NCBI GenBank assembly: GCA_030838305.1
Contig: JAUTWY010000083.1
Span: 1 to 8,405 of the forward strand
Reading direction: 5' to 3'
DNA length: 8,405 nucleotides
Source of the DNA: Acidobacteriaceae bacterium
GTDB taxonomy: Bacteria > Acidobacteriota > Terriglobia > Terriglobales > Acidobacteriaceae
Under the pieces are notes generated by a model. That model worked only from the letters and a program-made list of their open reading frames with translations. It was not told the DNA's origin and did no database searches. A program made the position numbers and the translations under genes. Of this stretch, positions 1 to 6,840 are shown in pieces. Each line of letters starts with the position of its first letter. Position 1 is the first letter of the stretch.

Positions 1-801
1 ACTGCCGCCGATCCGACGCGTGAAGTGCACGCCGAGAAACGGAAAGCGGGGGTCGGGGACGGGATAGATGAGAGCCCGCACCAACTGCGCACGCTCTGGG
101 ATGAGATCGTAGTACTCGCCGCGAAAGGGAACGATCATAACGTCTGGCACTTCGCCGGCCATGCGGCTGACCCGGTCGCTGAATAGTCCGGCGCTGTTAA
201 TAAGATAAGTCGTGGATAACGTCGACTCTTTCGTCTCCACAACAATGTCGTCTGCGAGTTGCCGTAGGCCCGTCACTGCGGTGGAAGTAAGAATGATGCC
301 GCCCTGCGCTCGAATCAGCTCGGCATATTTTGCACAAACAGCGCCGTAATCCGTGATGCCCGTGGAGGGCACGACCAGAGCGCGCAGCCCGCGGGCGTGC
401 GGTTCGATCTCTCGCAACTGCTCCGGTCCGATCGATTGCACCCCCGTGAGTCCGTTGGTCTCTCCGCGCCGCCGCAATTCCTCCAGCCCCGCGAATTCCT
501 CCTCGTGAGTGGCTACGATCACTTTCCCGCAGACTTGATGAGGAATGCCATGCGCGCGGCAGAATTCAACCATGGCGCGCGCGCCTTCGACACATAACTT
601 TGCTTTCAACGAGCCAGGTTGGTAGTAGATTCCGGAATGAATGACGCCGCTGTTGTGACTGCTCTGATGTTGCCCGACGCGATTTTCTTTCTCCAGCAGC
701 AGCAGATGAAGGCGGGGAAAGCGCTTCGTGATCTCGAGGCCGACGGCCAGGCCCACAATGCCGCCGCCGATGATAGTGACGTCGTGGCGGGAATCAGTCA
801 T
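1..801 (-). CDS. lhgO: L-2-hydroxyglutarate oxidase, 3' end cut by window edge
   Basis: FAD-dependent oxidoreductase of the DAO/LhgO (YgaF) family. Known family members oxidise L-2-hydroxyglutarate to 2-oxoglutarate and pass electrons to the membrane quinone pool. Reading the minus strand from the ATG at 801-799 gives 267 open codons to the window edge. The N-terminus has the FAD-binding dinucleotide fold (IIGGGIVGLAVGLEI, residues 10-24; ribose-binding acidic residue E37). HNSGVIHSGIYY (49-60) followed by PGSLKAKLCVEG (62-73) is the family hallmark. RGEYYDL (227-233) and LIYPVPDPRFPFLGVHFTR (244-262) are also typical. The family is about 400 residues long, so roughly a third (C-terminal) lies beyond the left edge. 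The start is clear because the ATG just upstream (814) is in another frame and closes after six codons. No strong Shine-Dalgarno is visible. The ATG overlaps, as ATGA, the TGA of a 90-codon minus-strand frame carrying an Ig-like remnant. Other FAD oxidases of the DAO fold are the alternative; the hallmark motifs argue against them. Confidence 0.93.
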   Translation of the reverse strand, partial: MTDSRHDVTIIGGGIVGLAVGLEITKRFPRLHLLLLEKENRVGQHQSSHNSGVIHSGIYYQPGSLKAKLCVEGARAMVEFCRAHGIPHQVCGKVIVATHEEEFAGLEELRRRGETNGLTGVQSIGPEQLREIEPHARGLRALVVPSTGITDYGAVCAKYAELIRAQGGIILTSTAVTGLRQLADDIVVETKESTLSTTYLINSAGLFSDRVSRMAGEVPDVMIVPFRGEYYDLIPERAQLVRALIYPVPDPRFPFLGVHFTRRIGGS

Positions 802-1116
802 GAGCGATGATCATACCCGCAACGCCCCTGCCGCAACGTCGCTCTCGCTCCGCAACTTCTCTCCGGACTTACAATCAGAGTCACGGTCGACGCCGCTGGA
901 TGACTCAGTGTATCCGGCGTGCCAGTTACGGTAATGGTGTAGGTGCCGGGTTGTGTACCTTGCTGCGGGCCCCCTCCACTTCTCCCGCCCCGCAGGCTGT
1001 TCAAAAGCTTGAAAGTGGTTGGCCGATCCGCAGCAGCGGAGCTGTGCCTGGTGCCTGTACAATTTCCCACGGATTCTTATGTCAGCCAGGCGGAAGTAGG
1101 AAAGCGGTCCGAACAT
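802..1116. other. Divergent intergenic region between lhgO and modB
   Basis: These 315 bases separate the divergent starts of lhgO (minus) and modB (plus). The part nearest lhgO carries the Ig-like remnant described separately. The part nearest modB shows a -10-like TACAAT at 1058-1063, but no good -35 at the right distance, so I do not call a promoter. AGGAAAG at 1098-1104 is a plausible but distant ribosome binding site for modB. The plus-strand frame of modB stays open back to 943, but that stretch (rich in Pro, Cys and Arg) does not resemble a ModB N-terminus. I see no ModA remnant in any frame. Confidence 0.6.
870..980 (-). pseudogene. C-terminal remnant of an Ig-like-domain protein
   Basis: On the minus strand this stretch reads a Gly-rich linker (SGGGPQQ) followed by GTQPGTYTITVTGTPDTLSH and a closing TVTLIV strand. 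Known exported acidobacterial proteins often end in just this way: a Gly-rich linker, then GTxxGTYTxTVTGTxGxLxHxxTVTLTV. Here the match sits alone. The frame is closed by a TAA at 1079-1077, and nothing before the linker looks like a protein domain. After the last strand the frame runs about 23 further codons of non-family sequence (through SPERSCGAR) to the TGA at 800-798. I infer a decayed 3' end of a lost gene. A short expressed 90-codon frame starting at a GTG (1070) is possible but less likely. A chance match cannot be excluded, because the segment is only about 30 residues. Confidence 0.42.
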
Positions 1117-1806
1117 ATGTCCATCAATTGGCAGTCATTCCGGCTCACCATAGAACTCGCGCTGATTGTGTCTGCGATTCTGCTGGTGATCGGTTTACCG
1201 CTGGCCTACTGGATCGCCTTTTCCCGCCGGCGCTGGAAATTCCTGGTGGAAGCAATAGTCGCTTTGCCGATTGTGCTGCCTCCGACGGTTCTCGGATTTT
1301 ACGTTTTGGTGGCGCTCGGTTCCCGAAGCCCGCTGGGACGCTGGTGGCAGTCGCTCACCGGTCACACTCTGGCATTCACGTTCAACGGTTTGGTGATCGG
1401 CTCGATCCTTTACAGTCTGCCATTCGCCGTGCAGCCTTTCACCGCGGCGTTCTCATCAGTCGATCGCAAACTGTTGGCAGCATCAGCCACGCTCGGAGCC
1501 TCTCCATTACGCACCTTCTTCCGCGTAGTGATTCCCCTTTCCGTCCCAGGTCTGGTCACCGGAGTAGTTTTGGCATTTGCTCACACCATGGGCGAGTTTG
1601 GAGTGGTGCTCATGATCGGTGGCAATATTCCCGGTGTGACCCGCACCGTCTCCATTGATATTTACGATCTAGTGCAGGCGTCGAACTATGCTGCGGCAAA
1701 TGCCACGGCGCTATTGCTGCTGGTCTTCTGCTTCGTGGTGTTGACCGCGGTCTACGGCTTGAACCGAAGAACCCCGAAATTGTGGACACTGGGCCCAGTC
1801 AAATAA
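1117..1806 (+). CDS. modB: Molybdate ABC transporter permease ModB
   Basis: Inner-membrane permease of the molybdate importer; in this family two copies form the channel and dock onto the ModC dimer. The 229 residues are the usual length. Membrane segments lie at about residues 10-35, 43-68, 86-110, 140-165 and 195-213. PIVLPPTVLG (51-60) is typical of ModB. The EAA coupling loop is at about 119-148 (AASATLGASPLRTFFRVVIP, with the conserved Gly at 127). It is followed by the ModB-specific stretch MGEFGVVLMIGGNIPGVTRT (158-177), which runs on into SIDIYDLVQ. I chose the ATG at 1117 because the protein then begins like known ModB proteins; the longer open frame back to 943 adds an unrelated Pro/Cys-rich segment. 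AGGAAAG at 1098-1104 may serve as ribosome binding site, 12 bases away. modC follows after 10 bases, so the two are surely cotranscribed. No modA precedes it. A sulfate/thiosulfate CysT/CysW permease is the main alternative, less likely by motif and length. Confidence 0.94.
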   Translation: MSINWQSFRLTIELALIVSAILLVIGLPLAYWIAFSRRRWKFLVEAIVALPIVLPPTVLGFYVLVALGSRSPLGRWWQSLTGHTLAFTFNGLVIGSILYSLPFAVQPFTAAFSSVDRKLLAASATLGASPLRTFFRVVIPLSVPGLVTGVVLAFAHTMGEFGVVLMIGGNIPGVTRTVSIDIYDLVQASNYAAANATALLLLVFCFVVLTAVYGLNRRTPKLWTLGPVK

Positions 1807-1816
1807 GCGATCTTCC

Positions 1817-2962
1817 ATGTCCATGCCCACGCCCGAGCCACAAAAACCCGCGAACCGAACTCTGAGCGCACTTGTCCGCAAGAGCTTTCCCGCCGCCGAA
1901 CGCGGTTTTTCTCTCGAGGTGGAATTTTGTGCCCCCCCTGGATTCACCGTGCTGTTCGGTCCGTCGGGATCGGGAAAGACCACGCTTCTCGACTGTGTTG
2001 CCGGACTGACAACTCCAGAGACAGGAAGCATCACCATAGACGAGCGGGTCCTGTTCGACGCCAGTACTCGCATCAATGTTCCCGTGGCCAAACGCGGCGT
2101 GGGATATGTCTTGCAGGATCTTGCGCTGTTCCCACATCTCACCGTCGAGCAGAACACCGAATACGGTCTCGCACACCTTCCGCGATCCGTCCGCAGGCAG
2201 CAAGCGGCGGCGATGCTGCAGGAGTTGCGCATCGAACATTTGGGCCGTCAGCGACCTGCCGAAGTCTCAGGCGGTGAGCGCCAGCGCGTTGCTCTCGCGC
2301 GAACCCTGGTGACCGACCCATCTGTGCTCTTGCTCGATGAGCCACTTGCAGCTCTGGACGCCCCGACCAAGGCGAAAATCATCGACGACCTTCGCCGTTG
2401 GAATCAGGCCCATCGCATACCCATCTTGTATGTCACGCACAGCCGCGAAGAGGTAATTGCGGTGGGCGAACGCGTGCTCGTGATGGAGCGGGGCCACATC
2501 ATCGCGCGGGGAACGCCGCATGAAGTGTTAGGCGCTCCGCTCCAGGAATCTGTGGCGCAGTTGGCGGGCTTTGAAAATATCTTCGACGCCACGGTTTGGC
2601 TGGTGCACCAGGATCGTGGCACGATCACCTGCCGGTTGCCCGGCAAACAGAACGGCACATTCGTTCTGCTGGAGACACCTTTGATTCGCGCCCAGGCAGG
2701 CACGCTGGTGCGCGTGGGAATTCGTGCGGGCGATATTCTTCTGGCGATCACGAAGCCTGAGGGACTGAGCGCCCGCAACGTGATTGCCGGACAAATCGTC
2801 TCCCTGGAAAGGCGCGACATGAAAATCGCCGCACGCGTGAATTGTGGAGTCGAGATGGAAGTGCATCTGACGCTGGCTGCGAAAGACGCGCTCCATCTCG
2901 ATCCGGGGAAAGAAGTATGGCTGGTCATCAAGACTTACTCATGCCACCTGATGCAACGATGA
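1817..2962 (+). CDS. modC: Molybdate ABC transporter ATP-binding protein ModC
   Basis: Cytoplasmic ATPase that powers molybdate import through ModB. All nucleotide-binding motifs are present in the 381 residues: Walker A GPSGSGKTT (48-56), Q-loop Q100 in VLQDLALFPHLTV, signature VSGGERQRVAL (150-160), Walker B VLLLDE (170-175), D-loop ALD (179-181) and the switch His at H208 in YVTHS. A linker (about 240-310) leads to a C-terminal Mop/TOBE molybdate-binding domain (about 316-378: GLSARNVIAGQI, then a closing VIKTYSCHL). This tail is characteristic of ModC and separates it from sulfate and sugar ATPases. Start: ATG at 1817; a second in-frame ATG at 1823 is equally possible. There is no clear Shine-Dalgarno, which fits translational coupling to modB ten bases upstream. 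The N-terminus has about 15 extra residues before the usual beginning of the ATPase domain. Confidence 0.95.
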   Translation: MSMPTPEPQKPANRTLSALVRKSFPAAERGFSLEVEFCAPPGFTVLFGPSGSGKTTLLDCVAGLTTPETGSITIDERVLFDASTRINVPVAKRGVGYVLQDLALFPHLTVEQNTEYGLAHLPRSVRRQQAAAMLQELRIEHLGRQRPAEVSGGERQRVALARTLVTDPSVLLLDEPLAALDAPTKAKIIDDLRRWNQAHRIPILYVTHSREEVIAVGERVLVMERGHIIARGTPHEVLGAPLQESVAQLAGFENIFDATVWLVHQDRGTITCRLPGKQNGTFVLLETPLIRAQAGTLVRVGIRAGDILLAITKPEGLSARNVIAGQIVSLERRDMKIAARVNCGVEMEVHLTLAAKDALHLDPGKEVWLVIKTYSCHLMQR

Positions 2963-3003
2963 AACCCATGTTCCGGACGGCTCGGGAGCTCAAAAATGAC
3001 GTT

Positions 3004-3025
3004 CCTTTTACACCTTTTACACCTT
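3004..3025 (+). repeat. 9-base tandem repeat CCTTTTACA x2 plus partial copy
   Basis: CCTTTTACA occurs at 3004-3012 and again at 3013-3021, followed by CCTT at 3022-3025. It lies directly before a TTGACA box and 60-80 bases upstream of the propeller gene. Tandem half-sites abutting a -35 element are a usual place for an activator or repressor site. A regulatory role is inference; the repeat itself is plain in the sequence. Confidence 0.6.
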
Positions 3026-3026
3026 C

Positions 3027-3058
3027 TTGACAACCTACCCTCGTTTGGACCTTACTGT
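3027..3058 (+). promoter_or_regulatory. Candidate sigma-70-like promoter of the propeller gene
   Basis: A perfect TTGACA lies at 3027-3032 in the 122-base gap after modC. The matching -10 is weak: CTTACT at 3051-3056 (spacing 18) or TACTGT at 3053-3058 (spacing 20). The position upstream of the start at 3085 is right, and the CCTTTTACA tandem repeat sits against its upstream side. Only the -35 box is convincing. Confidence 0.35.
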
Positions 3059-3084
3059 CACAGCAGCTTTCAAGAGGGAATGTT

Positions 3085-4611
3085 ATGCGCCATCTGGCGA
3101 AATTGACTCGGTCTCGAGTGCTTGTCGCACTGGCGATCAGCCTAAACTGCACCTTCCTCTCCCAAGATTCCTCGGCGCAAACCGCTGGCTGGCTCACTCC
3201 CTCACATGACGCGCAACACACCGGAGTTTCTTCCGTCGCGGCACAACCACTGAGCACGATTCATTGGCATGTTCCGGTAGACCTTAATCCTCCGAGCGGT
3301 GAAATCTTCATCCACTATGGCTCGCCCCTGGTCACCGCGGCAAATACCGTGATTGTGCCGGTAAAGACGGGTACAAATAGTTTTCGGGTGGAGGCTCACG
3401 ACGGTGCAACCGGCACCCTCATTTGGTCGCAGGAGACAGGCTATCAGGCGCCCGGCGCCGGTTTCATTCCGGGTCTTGGAGTTACTCTCTTCGGCGATCA
3501 GCTTTTCGTTCCTGACAACGCTGGCCGGGTACTGGTACGAAGAAGTCCAGATTCGGCAACCGGCACGAGCGCTCATCTTTATTTTTACGGGCTGACGAAC
3601 TACCAGGCGAATCCCCAGGTCTACCAGCAGAATGTGCAGATCAATACGCCCCTGACCACCGACGCCAACGGGAATATCTTCTTCGGATTCCTGGTTCTTG
3701 GCTCCACTCCAATCGGCTTGCAGAGCGGTCTGGCCCGCATCGCACCGGATGGCAGAGGCACATGGGTTTCCGCTGCCGCCATCAGTGGCGATCCGGCCAT
3801 CACAAAGGTCGCGATGAGTTCTGCCCCCGCGTTGTCGAACGACAGCAGCAGGCTGTACGTCGCGGTCGATAGCCGGGACTTCGGGTACGGATACCTGGCT
3901 GTCCTCAACAGCACCACGCTGCGGGTGCTCAACCGCGCTCGTTTGACTGATCCTTCTTCCGGCCTCGACGCCGCCCTCAGCGACAGCAGCAGCGCTACTC
4001 TCACCGTGGGGCCCGATGGCGATGTGTACTTCGGCGTTCTTGAGAACCCCTTTCCCAACCACAATGATCGCGGCTGGTTGCTGCACTTCAACCGCGATCT
4101 CTCAATCCAAAAAATTCCCGGCAGCTTTGGCTGGGATGATACCGCGTCCATCGTCGCTGCGTCGCTGGTTGCCAGCTATCAGGGTACGTCGAAGTATCTG
4201 GTGCTGACCAAGTACAACAACTATGCCGGAATAAGCACGGGTGACGGCCACAACCGGATTGCGATCCTTGATCCCAATGCGAGTGCGAACGACCCGGTAA
4301 TTCCCACCACACAGGTCATGAAGACGGTCATCTCGAAATTGGGAGTGACTCCCGATCCCAACTTCCCAAATTTCCCCGGAGCGGTGCGCGAGTGGTGCAT
4401 CAATACCGCAGCGGTCGATCCCTTCACAAAATCGGTGATTGTAAACAGCGAAGACGGCAAGCTCTACCGCTGGGACCTGACCAGCAACAAACTGTCCGAG
4501 GTAATCACGCTTTCTGGAGGCATCGGCGAGGCCTATACGCCGACTGTGATCGGCAGCGACGGCACCGTATACGGCATCAACGATGCAGTCTTAAGCGCTA
4601 TCGGGAAGTAG
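3085..4611 (+). CDS. Secreted PQQ-like beta-propeller protein, unknown role
   Basis: The 508-residue protein has a Sec signal peptide: basic n-region (MRHLAKLTRSR), hydrophobic core at about 12-25, and likely cleavage after SSA (A31, before Q32). There is no lipobox, so it should be released or periplasmic. The mature part opens with a pattern common in PQQ/BamB-like propellers (HDAQHTGVSSVAAQPLSTIHW, 41-61). It repeats short blade-like strands: RVEAHDGATGTLIW (101-114), DANGNIFFGF (193-202), GPDGDVYFGV (309-318), SEDGKLYRWDL (455-465) and GSDGTVYGI (490-498). I infer a propeller of seven or eight blades. No catalytic motif or PQQ-ligand set is recognisable, so the function is unknown. The start is well supported by GAGGGA at 3074-3079, five bases before the ATG. 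It has its own candidate promoter after modC and overlaps the convergent glycosyltransferase gene by 14 bases. BamB itself is unlikely: this protein is longer and not a lipoprotein. Confidence 0.85.
   Translation: MRHLAKLTRSRVLVALAISLNCTFLSQDSSAQTAGWLTPSHDAQHTGVSSVAAQPLSTIHWHVPVDLNPPSGEIFIHYGSPLVTAANTVIVPVKTGTNSFRVEAHDGATGTLIWSQETGYQAPGAGFIPGLGVTLFGDQLFVPDNAGRVLVRRSPDSATGTSAHLYFYGLTNYQANPQVYQQNVQINTPLTTDANGNIFFGFLVLGSTPIGLQSGLARIAPDGRGTWVSAAAISGDPAITKVAMSSAPALSNDSSRLYVAVDSRDFGYGYLAVLNSTTLRVLNRARLTDPSSGLDAALSDSSSATLTVGPDGDVYFGVLENPFPNHNDRGWLLHFNRDLSIQKIPGSFGWDDTASIVAASLVASYQGTSKYLVLTKYNNYAGISTGDGHNRIAILDPNASANDPVIPTTQVMKTVISKLGVTPDPNFPNFPGAVREWCINTAAVDPFTKSVIVNSEDGKLYRWDLTSNKLSEVITLSGGIGEAYTPTVIGSDGTVYGINDAVLSAIGK
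4598..4611. other. 14-base convergent overlap of two coding regions
   Basis: The minus-strand glycosyltransferase stop (TAG at 4600-4598) lies inside the last codons of the plus-strand propeller gene, whose TAG is at 4609-4611. Each gene encodes its C-terminus through the other's stop region, so there is no room for a terminator between them, and the transcripts must overlap. Confidence 0.85.
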
Positions 4612-6238
4612 TCTGCGAAAACCGATCGGAAGCGGGGATTGAGGGTGTCCGTGCTTCTTCGACACGCTCCAGTTCGATTACAGCGATCCATTGGCCCTTC
4701 TTCTCTTCGGAAAACACGATATGCCCGCCGAGAATGTGCGCGGCTGCGGCAGGCGGCAGATCGCGATGAAAGCCGAAGAAGCGAGTCTTTAATTCACTCC
4801 AAGTCCTCCAGCGGTTCCACAGCGCTGGCGCGGGTTCATACTTAGTCGAAAAAATCAGTGCGACTTCATAGTTCGAGCGAAACTCGGCGGCGGAAAGCAC
4901 TTGTTCCAAGGAGAAGTCTTCAATACGCACCACGCGCATCGGCCGCGTTGTATAGCCAAGCCACGAGCGGACAATTTCATCTGAAGCGGGCCACGCCGTG
5001 AGGACCCGAGCCATGGGATAACGAGCTTCCAGAAAGCGCTCGGCATCTTCGTGGAGCACCACGTAGTCGCGATACGCGAGATTATCCTCGGGAGAGAAGC
5101 CGTACTGAGGATTCCAGAACCAGGCCGCCACGAAAGCCAGCGCGACACACGCCACAGCCACCTGCCAAAAATTAAGCCTGCGCCACAGCGTGGAGACCGA
5201 AAGTATGATGACAAGTGGAACCGCCGGTAGCATATAGCGGGCGAGGACCGCGCCCCCAATCAACGCCATCGCGGCCACATAAGTAAACACCACCACATAG
5301 AAGATCATCTGTACCGCCAGGTTGACACGCGGACGCACCAAGGCCGAATCCTGCAGCGGAGGCAGCATCCACATGGCTAGCGCCATCGCCAGCGTCAGAA
5401 CCCACAAATGGAGATAGCCGGCAACCTGCCAGAGCCGCATCGCGAGAGCCAGAAGAAACCGAGTAGGACTCAGCGTTGCGGACACGTTGTAGCGAAAAAA
5501 CTCGGGATTGCCGAAGACGTATCCAGTCTGCGCGTAGTGATAGGCATACCAAAGAGCAAGCGGCAACGCAGGAAGCAGAAGGGAAGCGATGCGCCGCGGC
5601 GGCGGGTCGCCATCGCGCCATAGCTTGCGCATCGCAGGTTTGCGCGCAAGCAAGCCGGCCACCTCCCAGCCGGCAAGGGAGAGTGGAGCAAGGATCGCAG
5701 TCTCCTTCGTCAAAGCCGCGAGCCCAAACCACAGCACCGTTGTGACGGATCGACCCTCGATGTAGGCTGAGAGTCCCCAGAAAGTAAGGCCCGCCGCGGC
5801 CAGGTCCACCTGCGCCAAAGAGCTTTGCGCGAAGAAAACGGGATACAGCGCCGTGCACAGCGCGGACGCAATCGCAACATTTGTATTCGCAACGCGTTCT
5901 GCCAGACGAAATACTCCCAGCAGCGAGAAGGCGGCCAAGACCAGCATCGCGGTCCGCGCCACCGCAGGGGCATAGCCCACCACTTTCCACCAGAGCGCAA
6001 GCCATGCCATAACCAGCGGCGGGTGCGCGTTCGAGAGTGTGGAGTGAGGAATCAGACTCCCGCTAAGCAGGATATCGCGTGCCGCCGGAACGTAATGGCC
6101 GGCTTCATCCCAGAAGTAAGGCAATTGCAAGAGAGGCACGTGCAGCAGAAAAATGAATACAAAGATGACCGCAAACACCACGGCTGGGTGACCTGTCCAT
6201 TGCGAGCGACCACTGCGCTCAGACCGGTTCTCCCTCAT
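4598..6238 (-). CDS. GT-C membrane glycosyltransferase, GT39/PMT_2-like
   Basis: Polytopic glycosyltransferase of the GT-C fold, the superfamily that uses lipid-phosphate sugar donors on the outer face of the membrane (protein mannosyltransferase, ArnT). It has 546 residues from the ATG at 6238. After membrane segment 1 (about 19-39) comes the catalytic-loop motif YFWDEAGHYV (41-50, acidic pair D44/E45), then NAHPPLVMAW (70-79), LTKETA (179-184) and RYMLP (337-341), all typical of the family. About ten hydrophobic segments end near residue 378. A soluble C-terminal domain (about 380-546) follows. The acceptor and sugar cannot be told from sequence. A TTG at 6247 would add three residues; I prefer the ATG, though neither has a strong ribosome binding site. 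It lies 16 bases after the DUF3467 stop, so the two are probably cotranscribed. The 3' end overlaps the convergent propeller gene. Confidence 0.88.
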   Translation of the reverse strand: MRENRSERSGRSQWTGHPAVVFAVIFVFIFLLHVPLLQLPYFWDEAGHYVPAARDILLSGSLIPHSTLSNAHPPLVMAWLALWWKVVGYAPAVARTAMLVLAAFSLLGVFRLAERVANTNVAIASALCTALYPVFFAQSSLAQVDLAAAGLTFWGLSAYIEGRSVTTVLWFGLAALTKETAILAPLSLAGWEVAGLLARKPAMRKLWRDGDPPPRRIASLLLPALPLALWYAYHYAQTGYVFGNPEFFRYNVSATLSPTRFLLALAMRLWQVAGYLHLWVLTLAMALAMWMLPPLQDSALVRPRVNLAVQMIFYVVVFTYVAAMALIGGAVLARYMLPAVPLVIILSVSTLWRRLNFWQVAVACVALAFVAAWFWNPQYGFSPEDNLAYRDYVVLHEDAERFLEARYPMARVLTAWPASDEIVRSWLGYTTRPMRVVRIEDFSLEQVLSAAEFRSNYEVALIFSTKYEPAPALWNRWRTWSELKTRFFGFHRDLPPAAAAHILGGHIVFSEEKKGQWIAVIELERVEEARTPSIPASDRFSQTTSR

Positions 6239-6254
6239 ATCCAGCAAGTGAGTT

Positions 6255-6551
6255 CTAATGTACCGGCCCGGCCGGAGTCATGCGCGGGTCCAGTTTTATC
6301 TCGCCGAACGCACTTTCGTAACCGGAAACATTCTGCTGCAGAAGTCCCAGCAGCGCCTTGGCTTGCTGGGGGCTGAGGTAAATGCCCTGGAAGTTGCGAA
6401 TCTCTACTTGAGTTTCGGTTTGCTGTTGCAAGGTTCCGAAAACCATGAAGAAGTCCCAGACATTCACCCGCATCTGCACGCTGTTAGCGTAGGCTTCGCG
6501 GTAATCGGGTGCGTTATTCAGCTTGACATTGGGTTGTGGAGGAATACTCAT
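6255..6551 (-). CDS. DUF3467 family protein
   Basis: Small soluble protein (98 residues) of the DUF3467 family, which is widespread in bacteria and has no established function. The family pattern is clear: YANSVQMRVNVWDFFMVFG (21-39, with the conserved Asn-Ser-Val and Trp-Asp-Phe), a short strand (TQVEIRNFQGIYLSP, 47-61), then the helix PQQAKALLGLLQQNVSGYES (61-80) and FGEI (82-85). Length is usual for the family. I chose the ATG at 6551 because the conserved region starts soon after it; the frame stays open back to 6641, but the extra residues are hydrophobic and not family-like. No clear Shine-Dalgarno is seen. The gene is the first of a likely two-gene unit with the glycosyltransferase, 16 bases downstream, and is divergent from the GAF-like gene. 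There is no signal peptide or membrane segment, so it should act in the cytoplasm. Confidence 0.9.
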   Translation of the reverse strand: MSIPPQPNVKLNNAPDYREAYANSVQMRVNVWDFFMVFGTLQQQTETQVEIRNFQGIYLSPQQAKALLGLLQQNVSGYESAFGEIKLDPRMTPAGPVH

Positions 6552-6840
6552 AGAAAAGCAGTGTAATGAGTTTTGAGCGATAAAGGGAAGATATGCCAGT
6601 GGGAATCCTGGCGGCGCGAGCAGAATCGAGCCCGCGGGCATTAGCCATTTCCCACTAACAAAAAATGTCAGTCAGTTACACACGGCGGCTGCTCTCGCTC
6701 CGAGAGGTTTGCCGCGAAAGGTCATGGTCGTTGGCTACTTTGCTGAATCGAAAGGGGTTGTAGGATGTCATTACAGGCATCGACTGGAGTTCAAAGTGCG
6801 AGACCTGTACCGGTTGAAAATTGATTCTTGAGAGTGTTCT
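6552..6840. other. Divergent intergenic region, DUF3467 and GAF-like genes
   Basis: This 289-base region must hold the promoters of both flanking genes, but I see no convincing -35/-10 pair on either strand. It contains an inverted repeat AGTGGGA (6598-6604) and TCCCACT (6650-6656), with the perfect palindrome GCCCGCGGGC (6630-6639) between the arms. It also holds a nested hairpin at 6683-6714, listed separately. No coding signal is apparent; the open minus-strand frame crossing its right half (6676-6981) has no protein-like pattern. Confidence 0.55.
6683..6714 (+). repeat. Nested hairpin upstream of the GAF-like gene
   Basis: Perfect 6-bp stem CTCTCG (6692-6697) with CGAGAG (6701-6706) around a three-base loop CTC. 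It is enclosed by a second pair, CGGC (6683-6686) with GCCG (6711-6714), across a small internal loop. No T-run follows, so it is not a standard terminator. It lies 127 bases before the GAF-like start and could be in its leader or be a DNA-level site. It matches no riboswitch class that I recognise. Confidence 0.4.

Noticed and set aside
943..1116. 58-codon N-terminal extension of modB
   Set aside because: Pro/Cys/Arg-rich and unlike any ModB. The ATG at 1117 gives the normal family N-terminus and length.
807..1658. Plus-strand open frame of 283 codons overlapping modB
   Set aside because: It is the out-of-frame shadow of modB, rich in Arg and Ser, with no domain pattern.
3202..4086. Minus-strand open frame of 294 codons inside the propeller gene
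   Set aside because: Antisense shadow; no protein-like pattern, while the plus strand has a signal peptide and propeller strands.
5172..6005. Minus-strand open frame of 277 codons within the glycosyltransferase gene
   Set aside because: A different frame of the same strand, with Cys/Gly/Arg-rich composition. The GT-C frame carries the motifs.
6239..6247. TTG start for the glycosyltransferase at 6247
   Set aside because: It adds only three residues and has no better ribosome binding site than the ATG at 6238. It cannot be excluded.
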